Shown: positions 34,365 through 42,940 of the stretch, piece after piece
How the letters are laid out: each line of letters begins with the position of its first letter
Position numbering within the stretch: position 1 is the stretch's first letter
NCBI GenBank assembly: GCA_902798615.1
Contig: CADBXL010000013.1
Span: 107,378-171,377, forward strand
DNA: 64,000 nucleotides
Source: an uncultured Bacteroidales bacterium
GTDB lineage: Bacteria > Bacteroidota > Bacteroidia > Bacteroidales > Bacteroidaceae
Direction of reading: 5' to 3'
Made by a program: the position numbers and the translations under genes
The notes under the pieces: model-generated
The model's input: only the letters and a program-made list of their open reading frames with translations
Told to the model about the DNA's origin: nothing
The model's database searches: none

Positions 34365-35927
34365 ATGTTAATAAAAATCATTCTTACCGTCATCTTCCTG
34401 TTGGTGACTATCGGCGTGGGAGTTTATTCCCGCAAACAGGCAAAAAGCGTTGACGGCTTTGTGCTCGGAGGCCGTTCCGTAGGTCCTTGGCTCACAGCCT
34501 TCGCCTTTGGTACAAGCTATTTCTCTGCCGTTGTATTCGTTGGCTATGCCGGACAGTTCGGCTGGAAGTACGGTCTCTCCGCTTCATGGATCGGTATCGG
34601 CAACGCTATCATCGGTTCACTTCTAGCATGGATAGTTCTTGGCCGTCGCACGAAACTGATGACTCAGCACATCCAGAGCCGCACAATGCCTGATTTCTTC
34701 GGTACACGCTTCTCAAGCGAAGGACTGCGTATCGTGGCTTCTATCATCGCCTTCGTATTCCTTATTCCATATACAGCTGGTGTGTATATGGGTATATCAA
34801 AGCTCTTTGAGATGGGATTTGGCATACCATATTCATATTGCGCTATGATAATGGCAACTCTCACAGCCGTTTATGTCATTCTCGGAGGATATAAGGCAAC
34901 AGCTATCAACGACTTCATTCAGGGCATCATCATGCTCTTCGGTATCACCACCGTTATCTATGTGGTGCTCGACAATCAGGGCGGTTTAACTGAGGCTATA
35001 AACAAGATGGCTGCACAGGTGCCAACCACACACGACCTCGAAGACAAGAGCGGATTGTTCTCTTCATTCCAGTTGGGCGACTTTGCCTCTTGGTTCGGTC
35101 CTAATCCATTAAGTCTGCTTGGTGTTGTGGTGCTAACCTCACTCGGCACATGGGGATTACCACAGATGGTAGGCAAGTTCTATTCTATCACCGACGAAAG
35201 TGCAATCAAACGCGGAACAATCATCTCCACAATCTTTGCGCTCATCGTTTCTGGTGGTTGCTATTTCATAGGAAGTTTCGGACGACTCTATCCTGAACCT
35301 GCTTTCTCTCCAGAGAAGCATAAATACGCATACGACTCAATCGTTCCTTCTATGCTTGAGACTTTGCCTGATGTGCTTATCGCCCTCGTGGTGCTTCTCG
35401 TGCTCTCTGCATCAATGTCAACATTGGCAAGTCTCGTTCTCACCTCCTCTTCTACAATGACCCTCGACCTTATCTATCGTGACAAGAAATCAACCGATGA
35501 TGAGGTAAAGGGTGGCGAGATTGATGATGAGGTAGCCGAGAAGATAGAGAGACGCAAAGTTGTGATAATGCGAGTTCTCATCGTGTTCTTCATTGCCCTC
35601 TCACTCATGATTGCCCTCAACCCACCACAGTTCATTGCCCAGCTCATGGGTATCTCTTGGGGCGCACTTGCAGGAGCTTTCCTTGCACCATTCATGCTCG
35701 GTTTGTATTGGAGAGGCGTTACAACAGCCAGCGTATGGGCTTGTTTTGCATGGGGCGTAGGTCTCACCGTAGTAAACATGATGCTCAGCAACTCATTGCT
35801 CAACCCAATCGACTGCGGTGCCGTTGCTATGGTTGGCGGTTTCATCGTAGTGGCTGTCGTTAGTCTCTTCACAAAGAAGATGGACACCAACACCGTTGAC
35901 AGCATCTTCAAGTGCTACGACAAGTAA
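34365..35927 (+). CDS. Sodium/solute symporter (SSS family)
   Basis: 520 aa from ATG 34365, directly after a palindromic repeat; an in-frame GTG at 34356 would lie inside the repeat. At least twelve hydrophobic segments; the SSS signatures GGRSVGPWLTAFAFGTSYFS (about 36-55) and the segment LGTWGLPQMVGKFYSITDE match the proline/pantothenate symporter type. Substrate cannot be told from sequence. The C-terminal third has Lys/Glu-rich cytoplasmic loop KKSTDDEVKGGEIDDEVAEK. A bidirectional terminator follows at 35952-35988. Confidence 0.92.
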   Translation: MLIKIILTVIFLLVTIGVGVYSRKQAKSVDGFVLGGRSVGPWLTAFAFGTSYFSAVVFVGYAGQFGWKYGLSASWIGIGNAIIGSLLAWIVLGRRTKLMTQHIQSRTMPDFFGTRFSSEGLRIVASIIAFVFLIPYTAGVYMGISKLFEMGFGIPYSYCAMIMATLTAVYVILGGYKATAINDFIQGIIMLFGITTVIYVVLDNQGGLTEAINKMAAQVPTTHDLEDKSGLFSSFQLGDFASWFGPNPLSLLGVVVLTSLGTWGLPQMVGKFYSITDESAIKRGTIISTIFALIVSGGCYFIGSFGRLYPEPAFSPEKHKYAYDSIVPSMLETLPDVLIALVVLLVLSASMSTLASLVLTSSSTMTLDLIYRDKKSTDDEVKGGEIDDEVAEKIERRKVVIMRVLIVFFIALSLMIALNPPQFIAQLMGISWGALAGAFLAPFMLGLYWRGVTTASVWACFAWGVGLTVVNMMLSNSLLNPIDCGAVAMVGGFIVVAVVSLFTKKMDTNTVDSIFKCYDK

Positions 35928-35951
35928 GCATTCACAAATACATTAGAAAAT

Positions 35952-35988
35952 AAAAAGCTGGGGTAACGATTCGTTCCCCCAGCTTTTT
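35952..35988. terminator. Bidirectional terminator between symporter and metal-uptake cluster
   Basis: AAAAAGCTGGGG (35952-35963) and CCCCCAGCTTTTT (35976-35988) pair. A and T runs serve both converging units. Confidence 0.85.
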
Positions 35989-36002
35989 GTTTGCCGATTT
36001 AA

Positions 36003-36482
36003 TTACTCCGCAATCTTGATTGCTACAGCATGAAGTTCCTGCCAACCAGCACGGTCAGTAAGGCGAACCATGAAATGATAGTCACCTGGATCTATATCGG
36101 CAGGAATGGCGATATCATGACGCGCCGTGAACGACTTCTGCCCTGAGGGTATGGAAAAATCCTTATTGTATGTCCAGGGCTTGACAGGATCCTTCTTCTC
36201 GTCCATCTGACACTCCACAGGCGATGTACTATGCGTGTGATGGTCGAAGTTCTGATGAATCTCGATGTTGTATGCACCAAGTTCCGTATCATCCGTAAAC
36301 AAACAGTTGAACGGAATAACGTCACCTCTTTTATATACCTCACAATCCGTAGGAACAGCAACGATATCCTCGGTATTGATGACAGGCTTGCTCATATCCT
36401 TTGTGTCATCGTCGTCAGAGCTGCCGCACGCACTGAGTGCGCACAGCAGCATAAGAGATAAATATGTCTTATTCAATTTCAT
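36003..36482 (-). CDS. DUF4625 lipoprotein, copy 1
   Basis: 159 aa lipoprotein (lipobox LSAC, Cys19). After a Ser/Asp-rich linker (SSDDDDTKD) the DUF4625 Ig-like domain runs to the end (AYNIEIHQNFDHHTHSTSPV, ending GDYHFMVRLTDRAGW). Histidine clusters (DHHTHS) suggest metal binding. It is the last gene of the unit TonB receptor - DUF4625 - DUF4625, ending at the terminator 35952-35988, and is a paralog of the gene upstream. Confidence 0.85.
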   Translation of the reverse strand: MKLNKTYLSLMLLCALSACGSSDDDDTKDMSKPVINTEDIVAVPTDCEVYKRGDVIPFNCLFTDDTELGAYNIEIHQNFDHHTHSTSPVECQMDEKKDPVKPWTYNKDFSIPSGQKSFTARHDIAIPADIDPGDYHFMVRLTDRAGWQELHAVAIKIAE

Positions 36483-36506
36483 ATACTTTACACTTTCATC
36501 TTTACT

Positions 36507-36983
36507 CTACTCATGATGATGCTCGTGCTCGTCCTCATCATCGTCTCCGTCATCCTCAACAAGTTCGATGTCACTCTCGGCAACGGTTTGCTGACCGTTA
36601 TTGTCTGTCACAACGAAGTGAAGGTGATACTCGCCTAATGGAGCATTCTCAGGAATGTCGATATGCTCATGAAACTCAGTATTGCGAACACCGATATATT
36701 TGCCATTGGTATATGCCTTCTCAATCTTCACCGTACCACCATTCTCCTGATGAATCTCGATGTTGATACTCTTGATAAGACCTTCGGCAACAACATCTGC
36801 CTCAAGATGCAAATCATGCCCCGGATGAGCATGCTTGCTATTATCGTGACCAATCTCAGTCAATGTAATGACTGGCTTTGCAGGCAATTCATCATCATCG
36901 TCATCACTACCGCAAGAGATAAAACCAAGAGAAACAACACACAAGAGAGCGAGCATAAGGCTCATATATTTAAGATTTTTCAT
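36507..36983 (-). CDS. DUF4625 lipoprotein, copy 2, with His-rich tail
   Basis: 158 aa from ATG 36983 (MKNLKYMSLMLALLCVVSLG, lipobox ISC). The frame extends upstream through a type D repeat, but that part is not coding-like. The DUF4625 domain includes SINIEIHQENGGTVKIEKAY and GEYHLHFVVTDNNGQQ. There are two His-rich parts: NSKHAHPGHDLHLEAD and the end EDEHEHHHE. These, and its position after a TonB receptor, point to capture of a transition metal at the outer membrane; the metal is not determined. Confidence 0.85.
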   Translation of the reverse strand: MKNLKYMSLMLALLCVVSLGFISCGSDDDDDELPAKPVITLTEIGHDNSKHAHPGHDLHLEADVVAEGLIKSINIEIHQENGGTVKIEKAYTNGKYIGVRNTEFHEHIDIPENAPLGEYHLHFVVTDNNGQQTVAESDIELVEDDGDDDEDEHEHHHE

Positions 36984-37001
36984 TTTTGCTAAAAAAATTA
37001 T

Positions 37002-37047
37002 CGGCCTCTCCCTCCGCCCTCCCCCGTAGGGAGGGAGCCGGAATACG
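37002..37047. repeat. Type D palindromic repeat, copy 2
   Basis: GGCCTCTCCCTCCGCCCTCC...GTAGGGAGGGAGCCGGAA, 18 bp upstream of the DUF4625 start and 20 bp after the TonB receptor gene. Confidence 0.75.
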
Positions 37048-37067
37048 AAAGGCATGTTAATTGTTAA

Positions 37068-39152
37068 TTAAAACTCCCATCCAACCATCAGCGAGATATT
37101 TCGTCCCGGTTCTGGCACGTCAATCAGGCGATAATAGCTGGTATGGTCATAATAGCGACGATCAAGCAGGTTGTCAGCATGAAACGTCAGGTTAAGTTTA
37201 GAGTTTCCCAACTGAAACTCTTTTCCTGCCGAAAGGTTCAGAGTAAAATACCCGTCGGTAGGCTTTTCTGGCGGAACAATCTCATTCTGAGCGCCTACAA
37301 TATGGGCACTAAGGCCTACGAAATCCTTGCCCTTGCTATCGAAAGTATATTTCAAACCTGTATCAACCGACCACGGAGTGCTGAATGGTAGGGTATATCC
37401 CTTCTTCTCGCCCGATTGCTGACGGGCATAGAGATACTCTCCCTGTGCATGAGCCTGCCAATGGTTGTCAAACTTCCAGTTCAACTGCGCCTCCAATCCC
37501 CAACGCAACACCTCTGCCTGCATATAGTGATACAACTGCAAACCTTCGACATACTGCGCAGTTGGATTAAGATAGATGTAGTTAGGGAAGTAATTCAGAT
37601 ATGGTTCTACCTGTACTTCCAAAGCATCGTTGCACCAGAGGATAGTGGCATCAACCTGATACGATTCTTCTGGATCTAACTTCGCATTGCCACGCTCGTA
37701 GCGGAAAATATGATAGTTGATGCCATCTGCACCAAGTTCCTTTGGAATAGGCACACGGAAACTCTTGCCTACATTCGCCTTGAACAGCCAAAGACCTGTG
37801 CTGTAATTCACGCCAGCCGACCAAGTGAGGCTATTGAAGTTGCCTCGGAAATCTGCCGAGCGCTCCTTATATATAGAATCACCGTCAACAGGTGTCAGGA
37901 ACCAATCCTGATAGCTGTGGATATGCGTCCGGGCATAGTCATAACGAAATCCTGCATTGAGTATGAGGTTTTCGCTGATACTATAGCGATCCATCACATA
38001 GCCGCCAATGCTAAGCGTCTCGAAGTCAGGTATGATAAAACCCCAGCCACTACGGCGGTTGTACTGATATTCGCAGCTCACACCACCACGCAATTCATGC
38101 TTGTCGATAGCATGGCGCAAACCGACACCGGCAGTATAGGTACTTTTATTGAACCTACGCTCAAGTGAACTCTTTGGTGCAGGCATATAGCCATGACTTA
38201 CCGGCTCCGAACATTCCTCGCGCAGATTATTCTGATACGCAAGGTTAAGTTCAAGAGATGTCAGGTCTTTCTTCCATGTGGTATGGCTCATCACCTTCAG
38301 ATGGTTCACCCATTGATAAGGCAGGTCTATGTCACGACGTGAATGGTCGTAGTCTATACCAGAGAGACGCACCTCCAATCCATGCGCATTTGCAAAGAAA
38401 CCACTCTTTGAGTAGCTGTCAGAAACACGCACATCGGTATGAAAGTTATAGCCGGCATATCCCAATGTAACGCTACCATCACGCTCACAACCAGCCGTAT
38501 TACGCAGACGTTTATCCTTCAGTTTTATCCAGTATGAATAATACTGAATACTATCCGTCGGCACCTTGTAATCGGCATAGTCAATAAATGTAGCATGTGC
38601 GCGATAAAACCAATTACCCTTCCTGCCACCTATCTTCGCCGACAAGCCTATCTGCTCGTTGTTTGAGCGACCGAAGAGCTGTACGCTCCCGCTAAAAGGC
38701 GCGGTAGGCACATGATTGGTATAAAGTCCGAGCACACCACCTATGGCATCACTACCATAGAGCAACGCAGCAGGACCTTTGACAACCTCAGCACGGTCGA
38801 TTGCGAACTGGTCAATCTCCAAGCCGTGGTCATCGCCCCATTGCTGCCCTTCATGCTTGACACCATCCTCAGAAATCACGAGACGGTTGAAGCCCATGCC
38901 TCGGATAACGGGTTTCGACTGCCCGCTACCTATTGCCATAGCCTTGACGCCCGGAATTGCTTCCAGCGTCTGCATCAGACTTCCCGCAAAATTCTGTTGA
39001 AGGAACTCATGACTGACTTGCACCTCCGACTGAGATGAACGCATCTGATAGTCGTGGGTATGCTGGCCTGTCACGGTGACGGCATCAAGCGCAATAGTAG
39101 TGTCGGCTGGTGCCGTTGTAAGGCACATAGCAGCCAACATCATGTTTATCAT
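37068..39152 (-). CDS. TonB-dependent outer-membrane receptor
   Basis: 694 aa. The short N-terminus (MINMMLAAMCLTTAPA) acts as signal peptide; no in-frame ATG is available upstream, because a TGA lies shortly before. The plug domain covers about 25-150 (ALDAVTVTGQHTH; ETLEAIPGVKAMAIGSGQ reads MQTLEAIPGVKAMAIGSGQ here; VVKGPAALLYGSDAIGGVL). A 22-stranded barrel follows, ending DVPEPGRNISLMVGWEF with the terminal Phe. There is no carboxypeptidase-like N-terminal domain, so this is not a SusC type. Followed by two His-rich DUF4625 lipoproteins; probably metal or metallophore import. Confidence 0.92.
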   Translation of the reverse strand: MINMMLAAMCLTTAPADTTIALDAVTVTGQHTHDYQMRSSQSEVQVSHEFLQQNFAGSLMQTLEAIPGVKAMAIGSGQSKPVIRGMGFNRLVISEDGVKHEGQQWGDDHGLEIDQFAIDRAEVVKGPAALLYGSDAIGGVLGLYTNHVPTAPFSGSVQLFGRSNNEQIGLSAKIGGRKGNWFYRAHATFIDYADYKVPTDSIQYYSYWIKLKDKRLRNTAGCERDGSVTLGYAGYNFHTDVRVSDSYSKSGFFANAHGLEVRLSGIDYDHSRRDIDLPYQWVNHLKVMSHTTWKKDLTSLELNLAYQNNLREECSEPVSHGYMPAPKSSLERRFNKSTYTAGVGLRHAIDKHELRGGVSCEYQYNRRSGWGFIIPDFETLSIGGYVMDRYSISENLILNAGFRYDYARTHIHSYQDWFLTPVDGDSIYKERSADFRGNFNSLTWSAGVNYSTGLWLFKANVGKSFRVPIPKELGADGINYHIFRYERGNAKLDPEESYQVDATILWCNDALEVQVEPYLNYFPNYIYLNPTAQYVEGLQLYHYMQAEVLRWGLEAQLNWKFDNHWQAHAQGEYLYARQQSGEKKGYTLPFSTPWSVDTGLKYTFDSKGKDFVGLSAHIVGAQNEIVPPEKPTDGYFTLNLSAGKEFQLGNSKLNLTFHADNLLDRRYYDHTSYYRLIDVPEPGRNISLMVGWEF

Positions 39153-39210
39153 ACGCTTTTTGTCTGTTTGAATTGTTCTCGGATAGTAAATTCACATGCT
39201 TTTTCTTTAG

Positions 39211-39317
39211 AAAGTATATTATCAATAAATTATATTCAGTAAATTTTTATTTCCAAGCGGCGAATGCTGCTAAAATAATTTACTGGCTCTAATTTACTCC
39301 CTATTTACTTTCTAAAA
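39211..39317. repeat. AT-rich inverted-repeat element, copy 2
   Basis: Bounded by AGAAAGTATATT and ATTTACTTTCT, with GTATATT, ATAAATT and GTAAATT words at 39214, 39225 and 39239 (spacing 11 and 14, as in the copy at 16621) and a CCAAGCG core. Confidence 0.5.
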
Positions 39318-39380
39318 AAAGAAGTATTTACTTTCCATTTCCTCCGCACAAGCGGAACTTTCCTTTACTCAGAATGAAAT

Positions 39381-39725
39381 TCAAACAGTTGGAGGAGCAC
39401 GAAGTGTTGGGATGCCCAAGGCTTCAAGGCGAACATCACATTGAGGCTGGGCAAAATGAAAAACAAAGGATTTTCTATAAAATACAACTGCAAGGGCTGC
39501 ATCTGCCACAAATGTCAGCATAAGGAACTGGCAGAGCACACAATCATCCATAGACACAGACAACTGTGTCAAGTGTCCATGACAATGATGATCTACACAT
39601 TCCTTGCAGTCAAGAATATTATTCTGTACTTGTTCGTGAACATGAAGCGACGACAGGATAAGCATTGGCACAAAAACTGCCAATAGCAACCATGAAGCAA
39701 TATGTCGTTTCCTGTTTACATTCAT
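39381..39725 (-). CDS. Cys/His-rich membrane protein upstream of the TonB receptor
   Basis: 114 aa from ATG 39725 (MNVNRKRHIASWLLLAVFVP). Two hydrophobic segments (about 10-27 and 65-85) surround a metal-binding-like stretch, SLHVHEQ then DCKECVDHHCHGHL (about 40-53), and MDDCVLCQF. The arrangement resembles the DUF2946-type small membrane proteins found next to metal-related TonB receptors. It probably belongs to the metal-uptake unit with the receptor and DUF4625 genes, though a 228-bp gap holding an AT-rich repeat separates it from the receptor. Confidence 0.65.
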   Translation of the reverse strand: MNVNRKRHIASWLLLAVFVPMLILSSLHVHEQVQNNILDCKECVDHHCHGHLTQLSVSMDDCVLCQFLMLTFVADAALAVVFYRKSFVFHFAQPQCDVRLEALGIPTLRAPPTV

Positions 39726-39833
39726 TTTCGAGTGCAATATTTCACACGAAGGCACCAGCTTTTGCTTATTGAGCTTGCAAAAAAATAGTGCTAGTCAGCC
39801 AATAGACTGGCGCACGTCTTCGATTTTCGAGTG

Positions 39834-39841
39834 CAAAATTA
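39834..39841 (-). promoter_or_regulatory. Promoter -7 box (TAATTTTG) of the Cys/His-rich gene
   Basis: The minus strand reads TAATTTTG, 109 bp before the chosen start. Confidence 0.5.
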
Positions 39842-39946
39842 TAAAGAAAATTGCGATTCTCCTACATTTTCATGCGATTTTTCCCACATTTGTACTTTTT
39901 TAACGCGAGAAAAATGGATTATCAGGTGAAGCTCTACTATAAAATC

Positions 39947-40417
39947 TTATAGTAATTCAATATCCCCATCAACAAATCCAATACCAACAGCTTTCTTACT
40001 GCGGAGTAAAGGAGCATACTTTCCTTCTTTCAAATATCTCTTCACAAGACTCTTCGCTTCTTCAAGTGCAGCTTCCCACGACTTGTCATTCTTCCACAAT
40101 AATGGATAATCACGATTGTTAAAAACCTCATCACAAGCCCAATCTTCAACAGCTTCATCAAATGATGGAGAACCTATAATCTCAACAGCGTATACATTAT
40201 TACCTTTTTCATAGAGGTTAAAACAAAAAGCCTCTATATTAGCAGGTAATTCAACAGACAAAGCTGCATCCACCCATTTCTCAAAGTCCTTATATTCCAA
40301 ATTCGTCAGATACGTTTCTCCAATATCTGTCCGGGGTTCTTTCATCTTTGATGTACACGACGAATTTAGCTGGATAAACCCCAGAGCAAAAATTATGTAT
40401 TGTATAAACTTCTTCAT
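39947..40417 (-). CDS. Lipoprotein of unknown function (156 aa)
   Basis: Signal MKKFIQYIIFALGFIQLNSS with lipidated Cys21 (NSSC). The mature part has no recognised family; it contains EDWACDEVFNNRDYPLLWKN and a Lys-rich C-terminus. Its N-terminus closely resembles that of the gene just upstream (MKKFILYIMLVLSIAQLNYS), and the two are 13 bp apart on the same strand, so they form a two-gene unit. AT-rich codon use compared with the housekeeping genes suggests an accessory pair. Confidence 0.75.
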   Translation of the reverse strand: MKKFIQYIIFALGFIQLNSSCTSKMKEPRTDIGETYLTNLEYKDFEKWVDAALSVELPANIEAFCFNLYEKGNNVYAVEIIGSPSFDEAVEDWACDEVFNNRDYPLLWKNDKSWEAALEEAKSLVKRYLKEGKYAPLLRSKKAVGIGFVDGDIELL

Positions 40418-40430
40418 AAATACGTGATTA

Positions 40431-41381
40431 TTACTTCGACTGTAATTCTGATTCTTCCTTGAACACCTCCATATTTAGCAGATACTCCTGCGCCTTCTTG
40501 TCCTTGAGTTTAAGGATGTTTTCACGAAGAAAGTTGGCCAATCCCTTATCGTAGTAGTATGAAAAATGCTCATAACAATATAATAACGTTTTCTCGACTT
40601 TCTTGTTTTCTCGATGATCATAGATCCATTGCAAAACGGCCTGCGGATTGTATTTTACAAAACGATACAACTCCCAATAAGCATATTTTGCTTTATACGA
40701 ACAGTCACATCCATAATCGCTTTTACATAAATGCTTATAACAACTTGCCAGCTCGCAAGCTTTTTCTGGCTGTGACAAAGCAAGTGTTATTATATCCAAT
40801 GTTGGGGTTGCAATTTCTTTTGAGGCAGTTCTTCCAATCTTTGTTATCTTGTCGGAGATTGAAAATATCATCTTTAGGGTGTCAGTCTTAAATAAAACGC
40901 CCTCCAATAGAATCTTATCGTCACCTTGACACCTAATATTCCATAATGAGGAGTTTATCCCAATAGTATCCATACCCATAAACATAGTTTGTCGTCCATT
41001 TTCTGCAATACGACAATTTCGAGAAGCTAATCCAAAGAAGCCACTTTGGTCAAGTCGTTTACCATATTTATCCAAAAGAACAGCCTCTATCCATCCATCA
41101 TACTTTCGGCAGAAGAACATAAGGTAGTTATCCTTATATTTCTTGATAGACACAATCTTTTGCCCCTCAATTGAATCTGAAGTCAAAGCATAGTATTGTT
41201 CCTTTGTTAATTCCAAGCCCCTATTCTCATAATTCAGAGAATCAGGAAATGGCACATCAAGCAATGAATCTGCTACAATCCTCATATTGGCGAGGAACGG
41301 AATCTTACTATCTGGAGTACACGAATAGTTGAGCTGAGCAATACTCAGCACAAGCATTATGTATAGGATGAATTTCTTCAT
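40431..41381 (-). CDS. Lipoprotein of unknown function (316 aa)
   Basis: Signal MKKFILYIMLVLSIAQLNYS with lipidated Cys21. The body is mixed alpha/beta with KYDGWIEAVLLDKYGKRL and FGLASRNCRIAENGRQ; the C-terminal part (about 205-316) is helical and includes CKSDYGCDCSYKAKYAYW. I do not recognise a family. It has a promoter at 41409-41416 and is followed by a smaller lipoprotein gene with a near-identical signal sequence. Confidence 0.75.
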   Translation of the reverse strand: MKKFILYIMLVLSIAQLNYSCTPDSKIPFLANMRIVADSLLDVPFPDSLNYENRGLELTKEQYYALTSDSIEGQKIVSIKKYKDNYLMFFCRKYDGWIEAVLLDKYGKRLDQSGFFGLASRNCRIAENGRQTMFMGMDTIGINSSLWNIRCQGDDKILLEGVLFKTDTLKMIFSISDKITKIGRTASKEIATPTLDIITLALSQPEKACELASCYKHLCKSDYGCDCSYKAKYAYWELYRFVKYNPQAVLQWIYDHRENKKVEKTLLYCYEHFSYYYDKGLANFLRENILKLKDKKAQEYLLNMEVFKEESELQSK

Positions 41382-41408
41382 AGATTCGGGTTATGATATT
41401 TCCGACTG

Positions 41409-41416
41409 CAAAAATA
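41409..41416 (-). promoter_or_regulatory. Promoter -7 box (TATTTTTG) of the lipoprotein pair
   Basis: The minus strand reads TATTTTTG, 28 bp before the start. Confidence 0.55.
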
Positions 41417-41450
41417 GCAATAATCCGTCAGCTATGCAAGTTTTAAGCAC

Positions 41451-41497
41451 AAAAAAATCTCCCCACCGTATGCCAACGTCTTGACTTGGTGGGGAGA
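41451..41497 (-). terminator. Terminator of the His-rich protein gene
   Basis: CTCCCCACC (41459-41467) pairs with GGTGGGGAG (41489-41497). The minus strand continues into T7. Confidence 0.75.
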
Positions 41498-41521
41498 GGA
41501 TGAATATATAGATCGTTGCAA

Positions 41522-41887
41522 CTATTTCTTTGGGCAATGTCTTACATGCTTCTTGCAAGCCTTACAGGTGCCGCGATGATGCTTGTGATGCATATGATGC
41601 TTATGATCCATGTGATGCTTATGATGCATGTGACCAGCAGGTTTATGCGGCTTTACCATCTTTGGCTTTGGAGTAGCAACCTTAACGGTCTTGGTGGTAG
41701 TGGTCGTGACAACCTTAGTACCATTCGGCTTCATCGTAGTGGTTGTTACCGTTGTCGTAGTAGGCCGACTTACCTTACGCTCCATACGAGGCTTCGGGTT
41801 GTAAACTGACTTTGGAGTTGCCTTTGCCATACATGCGCTTGTTCCAATAACTGCGATTGCTATCAAGCTAAATATATTCTTTTTCAT
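41522..41887 (-). CDS. Secreted His/Lys/Thr-rich protein, probable metal binder
   Basis: 121 aa. A signal peptide (MKKNIFSLIAIAVIGTSACM) is followed by a Pro/Thr/Lys-rich stretch with runs of Thr (TTTTVTTTTMKPNG), then a His-rich end: HMHHKHHMDHKHHMHHKHHR, CKACKKHVRHC. The spacing of Cys and His fits metal binding, and the gene lies near the metal-uptake group, but the low complexity prevents family assignment. Own promoter (41938-41945) and terminator (41451-41497). Confidence 0.8.
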   Translation of the reverse strand: MKKNIFSLIAIAVIGTSACMAKATPKSVYNPKPRMERKVSRPTTTTVTTTTMKPNGTKVVTTTTTKTVKVATPKPKMVKPHKPAGHMHHKHHMDHKHHMHHKHHRGTCKACKKHVRHCPKK

Positions 41888-41937
41888 AACTGTATTCTTT
41901 TAATGTCGTCATCAGAACTATCTCTGATTTCTGAGGG

Positions 41938-41945
41938 CAAAATTA
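41938..41945 (-). promoter_or_regulatory. Promoter -7 box (TAATTTTG) of the His-rich gene
   Basis: The minus strand reads TAATTTTG, 51 bp before the start. Confidence 0.55.
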
Positions 41946-42216
41946 CTGCGAAATATTTGATTTTCAAAGGTTCTTTCCCTAATCTGACGAGTTTTTTCCC
42001 TAATATACGGTAGGAAAAACACTATGGGTGTAAAAATTACATAGTAGTGCTAAGGATTATAACCTCCTGAAAATAAGCATATTTGCAAATATGCAACATA
42101 AACTGCTCCATATCGCAATGCAGCATTGCTCTATTGCACAAATGTAAAAAGTGTTGCGTGATACAAACAACAAAGTTTATGAAATATTTTTTCTTGCTCA
42201 TTCTGAAAAAACGCAC

Positions 42217-42224
42217 TAACTTTG
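42217..42224 (+). promoter_or_regulatory. Promoter -7 box (TAACTTTG) of an ORF-less unit
   Basis: TTG-N20-TAACTTTG on the plus strand; no gene follows for more than 1 kb. Confidence 0.6.
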
Positions 42225-42230
42225 CACTCA

Positions 42231-42472
42231 GAAAAAGCATTAAGAAAAATTGGAAATAAGTGTAAGATCTATATTTTGAATGTGACAGAAGTCACAACAT
42301 TGTGTAAACAACATTTGAATTAGGGGGACTCATAGGTAATAAGCATAAGGTAATCAAAAGATTGTATTAACGGGTATAACAAAAGACGGTAAGAAAACTA
42401 AGAATTGGTTGATTAAATTAGGGGACAAAAGTACAAGGTCAATGTCAGCGCTAGTTGATGTTGACCTTGTTC
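42231..42472 (+). ncRNA. Candidate non-coding transcript
   Basis: From the promoter at 42217-42224 to a hairpin at 42433-42470 (ACAAGGTCAA pairs with TTGACCTTGT, 2-bp internal loop) followed by TCTTT. No convincing ORF. It contains TGTGACAGAAGTCACA at 42281-42296, a perfect TGTGA-N6-TCACA palindrome. It does not show signatures I know for tmRNA, RNase P or SRP RNA; 6S-like RNA is not excluded. Confidence 0.35.
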
Positions 42473-42479
42473 TTTGTAT

Positions 42480-42529
42480 GGTTACCTTATCCCCTCTCCC
42501 TGTTTTTCCTAACAATTATATGTTAGATT
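42480..42529. repeat. 50-bp direct repeat, copy 1
   Basis: TACC...CCCC...TCCCTGTTTT...CTAACA...TGTTAGATT; the second copy is at 42754-42803. Each ends in the small palindrome CTAAC...GTTAG. Confidence 0.65.
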
Positions 42530-42710
42530 CATCAACAACACACAAGAAAGAGACGATGTGGGTTGAAAACACAGCGTCAACTAGTGAATCATGAAACCAT
42601 CATTTTTCAAGGCATGTTAGATATCACCCCTCAACAGGAGGCTCAGAATGGCACCTAACATATAACCGTGAGAAAAAACAGAGACAGACACACACCCTGT
42701 TCTTAACCTC

Positions 42711-42747
42711 AAAATAATAATAATATAATATATTATATTATTATTTT
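42711..42747. repeat. AT-only palindrome
   Basis: Arms of about 15 bp made of AAT/ATT, centred at 42730/42731, with no loop. Confidence 0.7.
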
Positions 42748-42753
42748 GGATAT

Positions 42754-42803
42754 AGATACCATACCCCCTGTCCCTGTTTTATCTAACAGTTAAATGTTAG
42801 ATT
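42754..42803. repeat. 50-bp direct repeat, copy 2
   Basis: Same word order as 42480-42529, about 80% identical by eye. Confidence 0.65.
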
Positions 42804-42932
42804 GAGGGCGCCCCCAATCTCCTTCCGAAAATATCAATCTGTATATCAACACATTACAAGCGCGCAACAAACTTTTTTTGAATCTAAAATGTTTTTCTCA
42901 CGCATTTCTTTCCGTTCCAAAGAAATTTGTTG

Positions 42933-42940
42933 TAACTTTG
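42933..42940 (+). promoter_or_regulatory. Orphan promoter-like box (TAACTTTG)
   Basis: TAACTTTG followed by CACTCGTC and a hairpin (ACGTGCG at 42959-42965, CGCACGT at 42974-42980) but no gene on this strand. Part of the gene-free gap 41888-43189. Confidence 0.4.

Noticed and set aside
42409-42594. 61-codon ORF inside the ORF-less transcription unit
   Set aside because: It crosses the terminator hairpin and a 50-bp direct repeat and has no protein-like features.
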